From Rotaria socialis (taxonomy: Eukaryota; Rotifera; Eurotatoria; Philodinida; Philodinidae): 64,000 nt of DNA. Numbering within the stretch: position 1 is the first letter of the stretch; the number at the start of each line of letters is the position of its first letter. This document shows, piece by piece, positions 35,925-48,695 of the stretch. Below the pieces are notes generated by a model. That model saw only the letters and a list, made by a program, of their open reading frames with translations. It had not been told where the DNA came from and did not search any database. Position numbers and translations under genes: made by a program. The stretch is taken from NCBI GenBank assembly GCA_905331475.1, contig CAJNYU010001434.1:140789-204788 (forward strand), read 5' to 3'.

Positions 35925-38900
35925 TTTTTATTGCAAGAAAATTAAACAAAGCCGTTCGTTGCGTGGTATCCTTAGTTTCTTCTTCGTGACTGAAAAGAAA
36001 AAAAAATGAATGGCTTTATTATGTAAAAAGAAAAGAAACGTTTCTATCTTCAAATAAAATAAAACAAGTATATTGTTAATAGATAGGAAAGCATTTCTTT
36101 ATTCTACAAATTATATTATTCATAGAAATAAATCAAAGAAAGTCTTTAAGATAAAATGTAGTGGTAGGTGAGCGAATTTATTATACCAGCTAATTAAATT
36201 CGAACTCATAAGTAATTACGCACAAGCGTTAATATAGTTATGTGAATGAAAGCATATTTATCGGTACAAATGTAGCTAACCTAAGTGTCGAAGTGCTAGA
36301 CATAATGTTCGAATATTGTTTGAATGAATGAAAGAAAAAAAAAGAAAAGTAGAAATAAATAATTTATTGCTTTCTGCTTGAATAAAAAAACTGGTAAAAC
36401 CGAACGTGTTCGTATATACGAACAGATACATAAGCCAGCCGATATAGATTGATTTCAAGGTAAAACCAAGCCGTAGTATCTGCTTTGAAAAAATAATCTA
36501 TTCTAATGCATACATAGTGCACTATTTGTAAGAAAGAAAAACGTTGTTTTTCTTTGCACCACTTTCACTTATTTTATATATTAAACTAATCTGATGCTAT
36601 GATCACAAAGACTATTTAATGTTCATCATTTCCTTTTTTGTTTTATATTCTATCTAATTTTGATTTATCTTAATTTTTTATCAGAGATTTTCTTAGAAAA
36701 AACTATTTACATAAATTTTCTAGATTGCGACATGTATTTAACTATCGATGGGATTAAAACAAAAACAAAAACGAAATGCCAGAACATAGAAGAAAAACAA
36801 AGCCATAGAATAATATTCTGAAAAGTAACAGTAAACATGATTTCAACTTATTCAAGCGTTATACTTTGCAACAGTTGCATCGTTCTGTCAAACAACTTGG
36901 ACGTATACTTAAAAAAGAAAGAAAAGTTTCAAAGAAATATCCTCAGTATATTTGTCAAGTCTCAACAACTTTAGTTTGTTTCTTTTCAGTATGAGTACGA
37001 CTGTAATATTTACTAACGTAAGTGAGAAAAAAAAGATTTTCTATGCACTTGTGCAATTAGACTTTAATTTCTATTGACGAGCACTATGCCTATGAATAGT
37101 TTCGTTTTAGTGATTTCAAAAAAAAATTTTCTTTTCTCTGTCAAAACCAAAAAAATAATGATGGTGAATTCGAGTCGATGTATTTTACAAAATTCTCTCA
37201 TAAACAAATGAATGCGTGACTAGTTGCTAAAATTCTTCGAAATTTTTTATTTTCAGAGATTTTTCATTTTTATGCTCAAGAATTTTTCAAATAGAAAAAG
37301 AATAATGCACTGAGATACTCTTAAAATAACATATGAACTTAGAGGCCGAAAATTATATTTTTCTTTTTTCTCTCACAGTAATTAAAGTTGTTAGTCATAA
37401 TCTGAAATAAAAAAAAGTTTCGCAGTCTCGATGGATTGGCTTATGCACAAACGACTCGCTACGCATCTTTATTGAAGTAAAATCGACTGCGTTTAAACAA
37501 GTTTTTTTTTCTTTTTTTCTTTCTCGCATCGCAAAGAAAAGTGAAATAAAAAAATGAGCTGTTTTTTACATTAAAAAAACGGTATGGGTAATACAGGAAG
37601 AAAAAGATATATTTATCTTGAAACGCTCAGCAAATGACAGACAATCGAGTAAGAAGCATCAGCATAAATTAAATAAATAAATCCTGTTTAGTAAGTAAAA
37701 TAACTTAATCATGAAGAATACGAGATAGTATATAATTACTATAATAACAAATCTATTCACAGACACCGTTAAAGAGAAATTTTATAAAAAAAGGATTGAA
37801 ACAAAAATTACTGGTGGCTTTCTAAAGTTTGATATCGTTTATCTTGAATATCAGTAGTTTCATCAAATAGCGCATGACAACGGTAATTAAAACATAGTTG
37901 ATATCAACTATGAAGTCTATGAATCAGTCGTCCAAATAGTGATTCTACCATTTTTTATCTCTTACAAACATGTAAATAGTTTTCGTAAGATAAACTTTAA
38001 TTATTATCATTTATAACTTAGCAAAATAGTGGCGATAAAATGTTTTTCGACGAAAATCAATTCTCACAGTAAAAAAAAGATACGAACTAAATGATAGACT
38101 TATTATGATACTAGCAAAGTTGTACTAGTCGTCTTATCTATTCTATGATTAGTTGTACTAAAATGTGCTATCAATGTATGTCAATCCATTTTCTTAGTAA
38201 TCGATATGATGGATTTGGTGTTCTGAACTAGACAAAAAGAAACAACAACTGAGGAATGACGGACAATATTTAGTAAAATGGAAGTATGTCATAAGCGATA
38301 TATTCAGTACAACATTGACCACAAATAAATAAATCAAGCGAGTCAAAATGATAACAACTATTTCTAACTAGCTGTTACAATATATGAACCACTTCCTGTG
38401 TTTAATTCCTCGCTTTGATGTAGAACAGTAAAAGATGAAATTTGCCTTTTCAATCAATTGCAAGATTTTGAGTTTATTGTTACAATTTTTATTTCTATGT
38501 TAAACGAATGAAACAAATATTGTAGCTGTTCTTCACATGATCATTTCCTCCTGTTTATGTTAGTATTTAAAATAGTGCATTTGCTCAATCTATATATAGA
38601 TAGCACAAATACGAACTATAATTACCTTCAAAGTTGATATAAAACGAACAGTTAAATCATTTTTACTTTATTTTATCAGTTTAGAGCTTCGTCGTCAACA
38701 TTCCATCAAATAAAAATTTCAGCATCGAACGACAGATTCCAAAGTGCAACATGATTTTTTTAGTGTCGGCACAAAAAACGTCTGCAGGCAAAAAGAAATA
38801 CACATACTTCCTTTCTTTTCTTTTTTTTGCGGAGTCATGAATTATTCTATATAATTGCACTAGAAATGTTGAAAAAACACTGTACTAGACAGACATCATA

Positions 38901-40838
38901 TACGTAATCATGTAAAAATTGCTGAGAATAGAATTTATATCAATGAATAATCAATTTAAACAAAGATCGGAATGAAGTTCAGCCTCATCAGATAAATTTT
39001 CAATTGTCTAATTAATAAAGCATAGTTTACTATCGAATCTTTTGCTCATTTCTAACAATGGGAATTTTTAAATATTCCCTTCAAAAATGATTGTCTTAGA
39101 AGGAGAGTTTTTTTTTATAGACATGAAATACTCCTTTCAATAATCATGATATTGCGTAATTTCTCATAATAGTTGCAGGATCTGTAAATAGATTAAGTAT
39201 GTGCCATTAGCATATAGTTTGATTGTGAAACACGCCATTCATGTTTTCGGTTGTTTTTTTGTCAAGAGGTATTCGAAGCGACATTATTAATACTGTTGCT
39301 TAAAGCCATTTGCTATCGACCAGTAAAACCGATGATTGCTTGTAATGCGTCGTCTAGAACACATAGGAAGCACAAGATTTAAAACAGAATAGTCGATATC
39401 ATAAGAATGTCGCGTATGACATGACTGAATAATCGTATCTATCAGTAAACAAAATATATTTCGAACATTCAATCTGTTCATAACAAAATGATCAATACTT
39501 GGTTTACATGATTATCTCTTCTTGAATTATTCTAAGAAACTAAATAATAAAATATCTCCGCATCGTTTTTCTATGTAGAATAATTTGATAGAATATTTAA
39601 AATGAATTTCTACTATTTTGTTAAATTTTGTCATCATTTTCAAGAAGATTTTTTAAAAGCACGTACCAAGAATAATTCGGTTCTTATTTAATAACTACTC
39701 AATGTGAAAGCATAAACAATCAACATCTAGATTGAATTTTTTCATAATAATGATTACTATATATTTGTTGAAAAACTTTTCTTTATTCCATTTATACGAG
39801 AGAGAGAGAGCGAAAAACTAGAGGATCACGATTTATGTTACTAGCGTAGATTTGCTTCACGTGAGTTTGTGGAGAAGATTTATACATTGCTTTTCATCAA
39901 ATCGTTTGTATTTGGAATGATTTCAAACGTCGAGAAATATTGGCATGTACTGTTAAACTCAATACAATGAAACATGAAAAGTATACTATCTTTTAACTTG
40001 GATAAACATAAAATAACTAAAACACTTTCGAGGCATCCGATAAAAGAAAGTTAATTAACAAATATCTAACACTACATATGGTTAGGTCCCGTTTCGTCGA
40101 AATTGGTTTTCCTAATATTTCTGTTTCATCAAAAATTGAACCCCATGAAAAGTAGAGTACTTTATTCTGATAACATTTTGTTTTGAATCATATTGATCAA
40201 AGATATCACTCAACAATTCAAAGTAAATTTTCTCGAAAATTTGCTAGAGAAAAGTATTAGTTGCACATGCCTACCTCCTTTCTCCACAAATTACTAGCAT
40301 ATCTAATCCATATTCAGTTGCTTGCATTAGAAAAAATTCGATAAAGATATTTAAACTAATTAAGCTATTGGCTATGATCCTTTTTATTTTATTACGATTT
40401 AATTTTTCGATGAAACGAAGAAAGTCTACTCTAAATATGAACTAAAAATTCGAAAATTTAAAATAGACTGGGCAGAACGACTCATTCGTGTAAAGAAATT
40501 TTTTTCTGCTTGAATTAAATTTTTGATCGTTGCTGTGGTAGCCTTCATTCTAGATGCTCTGTCACTGATTGGAATAGTTCTTTCAGAAGAGAAGATTTAT
40601 CTAAAACAAAACTTGATATTCATTTCAGTCTTAAGTACATTGATTTGTGTGAAGAGGAATTCTCTCGATATACGTTCAAAAAAAAAAACTAGCCACCGAT
40701 GACCACTAGCGTCTTCTTTCGTAATGTCATAAATCTATTGGTTAGTTGAATTATTTCGAGGGAACAAAGAAGATGTTAGGAATCGATGAATAAGAGAGAC
40801 AGAAAAAAACGTAGTCTTTTGATTCATACAAAAAACAA
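35925..40838. other. Gene-free AT-rich stretch of 4.9 kb
   Basis: I found no gene with splice support, no RNA gene and no clear terminal inverted repeats. Homopolymer A/T tracts are common. It separates the leftward receptor gene from the rightward coiled-coil gene, so it includes both upstream regions. Confidence 0.5.
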
Positions 40839-41740
40839 ATGGCTGAACTTAAACGTTTGTTTGCTTCATTAGAAAATGCAGAATTAGCTCGTGCTCAAAT
40901 TGACGACGAACATGCATCAATACTTAATCAATTGCATGCACTTAGTGAACATAGTCATATGGTTAAACATAAATATTTGACAACAATGAAAGATACATTT
41001 TCCGGTCAGTTGTTATGTTTTCATTGTTAGTTATTATTTATTCGATATCAATTTTCTAGCTAATCTATCACGATATCGTGATGAGGATCTTCGCGTGCGT
41101 AGTAGTAATTTAATCAGTAAGTAGATCTTTCTTTGAAGAACGATTTCAAGTTTATTGTTTTTAATTGTTCTTTTAGAAGAAAAATCCATTCAAGTTAAAT
41201 GGCCAATAATTAATAATAATGAAAAACAAACTGAAAATCTTGTGACTTTGCAACAAATAAAGAATTCCGATAATGAAAACGAAATTCCACCACCATTGAT
41301 CATTAACAGCAATCAAGCCTATTTAATTGATAATTTCGATTTAATTAAGCAACGCTATTCATCTTTGGCTGACTTTAATCTCTCACGTGGTTAGTATTTT
41401 GTTTTCATTTATTCATCTATTTTTGTTTTGCTGAAAAATTTAAGATGGAAAACAATTACGAATTACATTTAAACCAGAGAATATGTTCGTCGTATTGGAA
41501 GCAATAACAAATGGTCGATATGGACAAAGTTGGAAAAGTAAGCTTATCTTAATTTTATTCTCAAGAACCTTTCAGAGTTATAACTACTTCGAAAATCTAT
41601 TTTTAGTTATTGATTCAATGCCTAGCTTACCATCTTTTACTCAGCTCAATACAATAATTCGTCAGAGCAACAATATTACAGCTGAACAATTATGTCTTAT
41701 ACGCGCATGTTTAGTCAAACAACAGAAAATTAATGAATAA
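40839..41740 (+). CDS. Small protein with N-terminal coiled coil, unknown
   Basis: Five exons (40839-41004, 41060-41116, 41177-41389, 41445-41537, 41607-41740) join in frame for 220 aa. The first 50 residues (start MAELKRLFASLENAELARAQ) look like a coiled coil, then comes a hydrophilic linker, then a more globular C-terminal part (about 143-215) containing LRITFKPENMFVVLEAI. No signal peptide or membrane segment is present, so it is probably cytosolic or nuclear. A coiled coil followed by a small alpha/beta domain occurs in kinetochore and centrosome proteins, but this is only an analogy; no family was recognised. Confidence 0.65.
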
Positions 41741-42873
41741 TAATCATAGCAATATTAAAGTATTTTTTTTTGGACTGGATAGAGAAAGTAAATTGATGCA
41801 ATGTTTTATTCCCATTTTGTGTAAATAAAATTAAGATTCTATCAAATAGCATATTGCCTGTTTTTTACTGATAAAGGATTTGCTCAATTTATTCGGAGAA
41901 TTATAGTAGAAAATTAAATTTCATCCTTGAAAGCTCATACAAATATTATTTTTATAATATAAAAAACAGCTCGATCATTTATAATTTTAGTAAGAAACGT
42001 ATTTCTGAGAGCTTTCGTGAGAGTAACTATTCCACTTTGCGCTATTCACATTCTGTATGAAGAGTAAACACCATACTTATCTAGTTTTAATTATATTGGA
42101 TGATGATGACGACTCCTTAGAAGCACCTCATCGATGAAAGAAGTATTTTTCATCCATTAAATTCTCATTGAAGATAGAAATAACTTCATCTATTATTCAA
42201 ATATAATATACAAAGTTCTTTTAATAATTTATCGATAACAACGCAAAACACATGTTTGACATGATTTCTTTATATTTACTATTTCTCCATACGTTTACAG
42301 CTGAGCGGTATTCTAATACAGATTTTTTATAATGATCAAAGCAAACAAATATAACTACAATATAATAGTAACGACCTTACTTTTTATTTTAAATTAAAGC
42401 CAAATAAATATATGTATACTACATTCATTATGAGTTATCAATTTTTTTACAAAGAAAATTTGATCAAATATTTTGTTAAACAACACCAATGTTATATATC
42501 CTGCTTCTGTGCATGTCATCAAGTAGTTTCATGCCTTTGCATCACTATGAACTACTTCATTCTATGCATATGAAAGTACGACAGAGGACGAATGTTTTAA
42601 ACCAATAAGAAAACAGAAGATGTGTGAGCATAAATAAGCTAAGCTATATAAAATAAAGCTAGACGAGAAAAAGAATAGTTTTGTATGGATGCTCTCTGGC
42701 TCACAAAAAAGAAAGAAAAGAAAACCCAAAATACAAACAGAATAGAAAAGTCTAGTAGGAGAAACGCAAGAAAAAAAACGTAGAGAAAGAAAAAAAAAAG
42801 AAACATAGGCAGACGGATGATAGAGGAGAAAAAATAACAATCATTCAACTCAAATACGACAGAAACAACAGCA
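41741..42873. other. Intergenic stretch ending in a purine-rich leader
   Basis: AATAAA signals for the upstream gene lie at about 41825. The last 200 bases before the TMEM106 start are strongly purine-rich (A/G tracts), probably its promoter or 5' UTR. Confidence 0.45.
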
Positions 42874-43590
42874 ATGGCGTCGAATGACGAGGATGAGCCA
42901 CTTTTAAATACAATTGTAGATAATTCGACTAATGCCAATCGTCGATGTCCAACATGTCAAGGAACAGGTCTAGTAACAACATCACCCGGCCTCGTTGCTT
43001 TGATTCCACTGGATGATGTTCGTCTTAAACGAAGACATACACTTTTATGGATTGTATTAACAGCGATTTTTTGTACAGCTATTGCCACGACTGTTATTGT
43101 CACTATACTACCACGATCTGTGCAGTTGTCAATAAAAAATCCAATTATTATCGATGCTACGGATGATTCATATCGTAATTCAACCTGTTTTCGTTTGACA
43201 TTTATTCATCAAACTAATATAAAATCAGATAATTGGATACCGATTCATTTAATTAATTTAACTACATCAGTTGAACATCAACTTATACCAATTGGTCCTG
43301 ATACAGAAAAGTTTTTCGGTCATCAAATGTATTTAAGACCATTGGGCACTATACAATCAAATATTACTGTACAGCTTGATTTTGATGCAAGCACAATGGC
43401 TTATCGTGCTTGTCAAGGCATATTTCGACAAATGCTTTTATTTAAATTACAAACAACATTAACCTACGCAGATTTTCTTCTTGGTAGAATTCAAACAGCC
43501 AATAATGTTTCCTATCAATACGTACTGTGTAACAAAGGGGAATGGAAACAACATGAAAGTATTGTAGTAAACACGACCAAAACTGTTTAA
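42874..43590 (+). CDS. TMEM106 family lysosomal membrane protein
   Basis: A single-exon frame of 238 aa, a little shorter than human TMEM106A/B/C (about 250-275). The cytosolic N-terminus holds the conserved CxxC pair (RRCPTCQGTG, 23-32) and the LVALIPLDDVRLKRRHT stretch typical of the family. One membrane helix (about 57-79) follows, then a luminal domain with N-glycosylation sequons and conserved Cys. Family members are type II proteins of late endosomes and lysosomes linked to acidification and lysosome transport. The lack of introns is notable, since most neighbours have several. A poly(A)-type AATAAA occurs about 25 bases after the stop. Confidence 0.9.
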   Translation: MASNDEDEPLLNTIVDNSTNANRRCPTCQGTGLVTTSPGLVALIPLDDVRLKRRHTLLWIVLTAIFCTAIATTVIVTILPRSVQLSIKNPIIIDATDDSYRNSTCFRLTFIHQTNIKSDNWIPIHLINLTTSVEHQLIPIGPDTEKFFGHQMYLRPLGTIQSNITVQLDFDASTMAYRACQGIFRQMLLFKLQTTLTYADFLLGRIQTANNVSYQYVLCNKGEWKQHESIVVNTTKTV

Positions 43591-44335
43591 TGGTAATATG
43601 TAATATCCATGTTTTTAAATAAATATGAGACAATCTTTTTTTCAAATTTTTGTATTTTTCTCTTTTGATGCAATAGATACATGGTGAATTTTTTCTATTT
43701 GGAAAAGATATCAAAGATGAATTCTCGCTGTAAAATTTCATGCAATAAAATAGTATCAAATTTCATTTGATGTCAGTTTATTATCTATGAAAATTGAGAA
43801 TAGATAAATAGTAACGTGTCATGTGTAGCAAGATAGAGTAAAAAATAAACACTCATAAATGATTTATAACATTACTTAAAGAATTATTATCTCTAGGAAT
43901 GTTTTTGGTAATTATTCACACGAATGAGAAAATTCTATTAATAATGACAAAAAAAGTCATATAGAGTACATTATCGCGCTAAAATTGCAAAACTTAAACA
44001 ATACACCAAATGTGTTTTATTTTCTACAATGGTTTACTTTTAAAATTGTGTAATTCCATATCTTTTTAATATCGATGGGTGGAGATATATTGATGAATGA
44101 TCGAAAATTATTAGGATACTAATACAAACATAATTATATGCGATTCGATCTCTGACACCGTTTACAATGATCCGCGTGTAAACTTTTTAGTTCATTAGTT
44201 TTATAAATTGATATGCGTCCTGTTACATTTTATTTGTAGATGTAGATATGTAAATATTTTGTGCGCATTCATCCATGACAAATAGGCGAAAAAGACTAAT
44301 AAGACAAAACCAATCTAGTATATTTGTGAAATTTT
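43591..44335. other. Intergenic stretch
   Basis: 3' end of TMEM106 and upstream region of the LicD-type gene. No other feature is visible. Confidence 0.4.
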
Positions 44336-45560
44336 ATGGTACAGCATAACATTATCATGAAATTATTTGAATATTATAATTTGAAATATATAATTTTATT
44401 TTTATTTGGATATATTTTAATAAATTTTCTATTATCATACAAATTTTTTTCTTTAAACAACACCTATGCCACTGAACAACAAGAAAATTGGACGCCTACA
44501 ATGAAAAAATTCTGTTCGAAAGTTCAGCAAAATGTAAAGAAAGAGAAACCGTCAAGTTTATCATGGCTCGGTAATGTTCAACTTCAACCGCCGAACTTCA
44601 ATAAATATTTCAGAAAACAAAGCATAGAGATTCCCTACCTTTATTCTACTTGGCGTTCTTCACCGGATTTATCTCGTCGACTTAATCCATGTGATCATCA
44701 GTTATATATAGAACTAATTCGTATTTTTGATCATTTCCTTCGTCGACATCAAATCTCATATATGATAATGGATGGAACATTATTAGGTAAGAAAACAAAA
44801 GCTAAAGAAATAATTTTACAAAACTATTATTGTCTTAAAAATTTTAGGTAGCTATACAAATCATGATTTTTTACCATGGGATGATGATCTTGATATACGT
44901 ATTCTATTGCGTGATCGTTCACGTATGTATACTCTTCTTCGTCAAGAACTTGAGAATACTGTTAAAATATTAAATATTACCAATCAATTTGGATCTTATG
45001 AAATATTGTTTTTTCCTTGGGCACCACAAGCTGGTGACTACCATTGGTCATATCCGAATATTCATATTGTCTATTTGGAAGAAAATTCTACTCATATATG
45101 GAAACAAAATAGTGATAACGATTCGATTAACGATTGCTCTATTTCGAAAAGTGATATATTTCCGGTTGTATGGCGCCCATTTGGTCAAATTTGGTTGCCT
45201 GTAAGTTTTACGTGAGGTCGAAAAACTACATTATTTATATGTGATTTTTAGGCTCCACGAGAACCGTTAACTGTTTTTGAATTACTTCGTTGGAAAACAT
45301 TTGACAAAATGTTTTTTGCTAAAAATTATTCACATAAATATGAACGAGAAATACCATTGATCGATGGTCGTGCACAACCTTCACAACTTTATCCATATTA
45401 TTCATGGGTGAATCGTTACTGTCTCAAAAAACATTGCATTGAACAACTTATCATAATGTATAATAATATAAATATTACTATACATACCGCCCCGTTCAAA
45501 AAATATAGAATGAAACCAATGTTTGATTCTAAATTAGTGAATAGAAAATGCGTTTTATGA
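44336..45560 (+). CDS. LicD/fukutin-type nucleotidyl- or phosphoryl-sugar transferase, Golgi type II protein
   Basis: Three exons (44336-44786, 44848-45200, 45252-45560) give 370 aa from the first ATG (349-363 aa from later ones). One membrane anchor near the N-terminus (about 19-40) gives type II topology. The catalytic signature spans the first splice junction: MDGTLLGSYTNHDFLPWDDD followed by LDI (about 145-167), with the Asp-rich cluster that binds metal and nucleotide in the LicD superfamily. Relatives include bacterial LicD phosphorylcholine transferase and animal fukutin and FKRP, which add ribitol phosphate to alpha-dystroglycan. The C-terminal half has the HWSYPNIHI and RPFGQIWLP stretches expected in such enzymes. 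The acceptor and the sugar or alcohol phosphate are unknown. Confidence 0.85.
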
Positions 45561-46161
45561 TTTATTCAGTTGTTGAAATTTTCATCAAAAGTAACTATTA
45601 TACGTGCACTAAAGACTGAAATAAAAAGAAGAATTAAATCAATATCAAAAAGAATAAAGCAAAAAACGTGATTTTGATTAATTTAATTTATCAATAAGAG
45701 GACAGTACAGTTAACATGAATCGAATACATTTGATTTTTTTAAATAAATGATTCTTCCCGATAGTATGACGTATTTATTTAGTGATTAATATATAATTAG
45801 GCAAGCTAGAATATGTAGAACAATATTTCTTCCGATCGGAGAGTTCAGCAGTACTCATGTTTCATAGTAATAGCCCATTACACCGAAGGGAAATCAACTC
45901 CTACACACATCAATGTACTGATAGCTTTACGAAGGGTCTAAAAACAATACGTCAGTAAAAAGATCAGCCATGGAGATTTATCATTGTGCTCAATATAAAT
46001 ATTTTCTTGTTTTCAGAATAGAAGACGAGAGAAAAAAGTCAACAAAACCAGCTATTTCGAGAACACAGGTGACCTAAATATATTGTAGTTATTAATTAAA
46101 GTATTTTATTTTGTTGTGATTGTTAGAAGGCGCTCATATCTTCATTATAGAATATGCATAC
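45561..46161. other. Intergenic stretch and 5' UTR
   Basis: Contains the 3' end of the LicD gene and a probable 5' UTR intron (donor near 46059, acceptor near 46127) of the next gene. Confidence 0.4.
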
Positions 46162-46617
46162 ATGGGTACTTTATGTTCAAGTCAGATAGATTGTTCATCA
46201 CTCTTTCAACGAAAATCAAAACCACGTATTGACAATGGTCGTCAGATAATAGAAGAATTATCGACAATAAATATTAGTGATCATATTTCAATGAATGATA
46301 ATAATGTTCCTACTAGCAGCATCGATTTAGCTGGAGAATTCGTACCCGAGCGATACCTAGTTTTACTTACTGAACAAATGGTTGACATGCTCTTTCGTTT
46401 AATGATCTATAATGAGTCACGCATGTTAATGTCCGAATGTGACTTTGATCATCAAACAACATTACGCAACAGTATTGTTAGTGGTCACACATTGTCATCA
46501 AGTCCAAATTCTCCTAATCGAGAATCTTCATTACAATTACAATCCATGCATCAAGCATGTATTAAGTGCAAAAAGAAAATGTTGACTATTGAAGAATTTC
46601 GTGAACTGGGCCATTAG
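46162..46617 (+). CDS. Small protein with possible N-myristoylation site, unknown
   Basis: The chosen ATG (46162) starts MGTLCSSQIDCSSLF and gives 151 aa. It is the first ATG in the open frame downstream of a probable 5' UTR splice. Gly at position 2 followed by small residues and nearby Cys suggests dual lipidation (myristoyl plus palmitoyl) and membrane association. The centre (about 55-85) has an amphipathic stretch, RYLVLLTEQMVDMLFRLMIY. The C-terminus carries a CIKC pair followed by KKKMLTIEEFRELGH. No family was recognised. The lipidation call is an inference from the N-terminal sequence alone. Confidence 0.55.
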   Translation: MGTLCSSQIDCSSLFQRKSKPRIDNGRQIIEELSTINISDHISMNDNNVPTSSIDLAGEFVPERYLVLLTEQMVDMLFRLMIYNESRMLMSECDFDHQTTLRNSIVSGHTLSSSPNSPNRESSLQLQSMHQACIKCKKKMLTIEEFRELGH

Positions 46618-46712
46618 TATTTATCTTAAATACGAGCATGAACAGCTTGCATAGATTGTTTTTTTTGTATCTTTCTTAATATTTGATTTGTGTGTTTATA
46701 CATACATGTGAA

Positions 46713-47004
46713 CTTTCCCAGCAATATCATATTTTCGAATTTGGACCTGAAACTTTGTATGCATGAAGGTCTCAATAAGACTAGCTTATAGAAAAAAATC
46801 AGAAGTTTTGGACAAATCCTCTTCGAGATATGAATCTCTCAAAATATTGGCGATTTTCTATAGCAGCTGTATGCTTGAGACATCTATATCCCGAAGAGGA
46901 TTTGTCCAAAACTTCTGATTTTTTTCTATACGCTAGTCTCATTGAGACCTTCATGCATACAAAGTTTCAGGTCCAAATTGGAAAATATGATATTGCTGGG
47001 AAAG
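46713..47004. mobile_element. Hairpin MITE (292 bp, near-perfect arms)
   Basis: Left arm about 46713-46831 and right arm about 46885-47004 are reverse complements over about 118 bp with only a few mismatches, separated by about 53 bp. The outer ends read CTTTCCCAGCAATATC and its complement. The high arm identity indicates a recent insertion or an element maintained by conversion. No clear target duplication was found, so the precise ends may lie slightly outside. Confidence 0.8.
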
Positions 47005-47575
47005 CCGGTCCCGTAGAGAAAATTCACTGGAAAATCGAATATCTCCCTCTATGCAAGTTAATGGGAGCTAATATTTTAAACTTGTTAGTTTGCCAGTGAG
47101 AGCTTTCTTTTGGTGTAAAAATATCTAGTCTTGTCAACTTACAATACAAACACTTCCATTGTCAGATAAATTAGATATGTCTGTTTAAGGGAAAACAAAA
47201 GTACTTCAAAGCAATTAGTACGAAAACTCGTTATAAACTGTATTATGCACTTGGATGCAAAATGTGAATGTGCAATTTTTTCGTTTCAATACGAAAAGTA
47301 CACAAAAAAAAACTTATGGATTTGAAAACAGCCATAATGTGGACTACTATTTTCCGAAGCTCAATCGTGCTCTGTCATCTTAACAGCACGTATAAACTTC
47401 TATATTTATTATGATACTTTCTTCCTTTTTTTCAATCTTAATATCATATGAACACATGTAAATAAGAAAACGAAGGTCGTATTTGTAAAAGAAAAAAAAA
47501 ACGAAATGTGCAACCAAGCATAACGGAAGATGTGCGTGTGCACATTTACTTGAGAATACTAGATACGGTCACAAC
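47005..47575. other. Intergenic stretch
   Basis: Flank of the hairpin element and upstream region of the GT31 gene; no gene is visible. Confidence 0.4.
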
Positions 47576-48695
47576 ATGTTCGACGGATACAACGGTCGCC
47601 GACGGTTAAAAAATACTTTAGCCATAGCTCTCGGTCTCATAGTTTTAATAGCACTTTATTATACACCACCAGGTAAGATCTTTCTAATGAATATAGTGTA
47701 AAACTAAGCTTTTCTAAACTATGTAACCATCTCATTTAGCAAAAGTATCTCCATCTCAAGAAAAGCCAGTACCACAAATAATTGCACAAGCACCAAACAC
47801 TCCATCACAGCCGATAGTAACAAAACAAAGACCAGGTGTTCTATCAAATATTGAATTTATTAATTCTCCTTATCTATCTCTTCATTTATTGCACACTAAT
47901 TTCATACCAATCATTGTCCTATCGAAAGCTGCTAATGTTGAAATACGTGATTCTATACGACGTACGTGGGGTTTTTATAGGCCATATCTCAATGATACAC
48001 TACGTATTAAGATATTTTTTCTCGTTGGTACAGATGATTTTATGATACAACGTATACGTACTGAACAAATTGTTTTCGATGATGTGATTCAAGTTTCTAT
48101 GCCAGATATGCATACATTTTCTGCTTTTAAAGAATATTCTGCCATGCTATGGGTTCGTAATTACCTACCTAACGTACCATTCTATATAAAAGCGGACGAT
48201 TGTCTTATTATTAATATGAGAGTTTTAGTTGGCAAATTTTTATCAATACTGAAACCGCTTGCTAATAAAAGTGTTGTGATTGGTTGGTATCTCACAGAAA
48301 ATACTGTACAACGTGATCGCTTTCAAAAACTTGCAAATTCTGTAATGAGCGAAACAGATGGTGACTTCCGCTTTGCAATGAATTTATTTTATGTCGTAAC
48401 CGCAAAAGGTGCTGATCGCATGTTGGAAACATTAAGTAAAATTGAACAAGTCGATTGTCCTGGTGAAATATTTGTGACCGGTATTCTTCGAGATGCTGCC
48501 AATGTTGATATGACTAATTTACAGCTATATGCGGAAAATTTTAGATTTGAATTCGCTGATGGATCATGTAGAAGCGCATTTGAGAAAGATCGTAACTTAT
48601 TAATCTGTACATCATCATCACATATTGGTCCTATTCGTTCCATGTCTGAATATTTCGATGGTTGGCATGCAATAACCGCACCACTACCAGCATAG
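47576..48695 (+). CDS. GT31 family (beta-1,3-galactosyl/GlcNAc-transferase-like) type II protein
   Basis: Two exons (47576-47672, 47740-48695) give 350 aa. Exon 1 encodes a short cytosolic basic tail and the membrane anchor (about 13-28); a Pro/Gln-rich stem follows. The GT31 motif RDSIRRTWG (102-110) is intact. The metal-binding motif is altered: family members have K-x-DDD-V-F/Y-V-N, here KADDCLIIN (183-191), so the third Asp is Cys. The later motif, usually ED-V-x-V/T-G, reads GEIFVTGIL. Members transfer galactose or GlcNAc in beta-1,3 linkage in the Golgi. With these changes the enzyme may have altered metal use, weak activity or none. The frame is otherwise intact, so it is not an obvious pseudogene. 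Confidence 0.85.

Noticed and set aside
42562-42938. Phe-rich minus-strand frames upstream of TMEM106
   Set aside because: Produced by the purine-rich leader of TMEM106 read on the opposite strand.
46830-47099. 89-aa frame across the hairpin MITE
   Set aside because: Spans the loop and right arm of the hairpin; no independent support.
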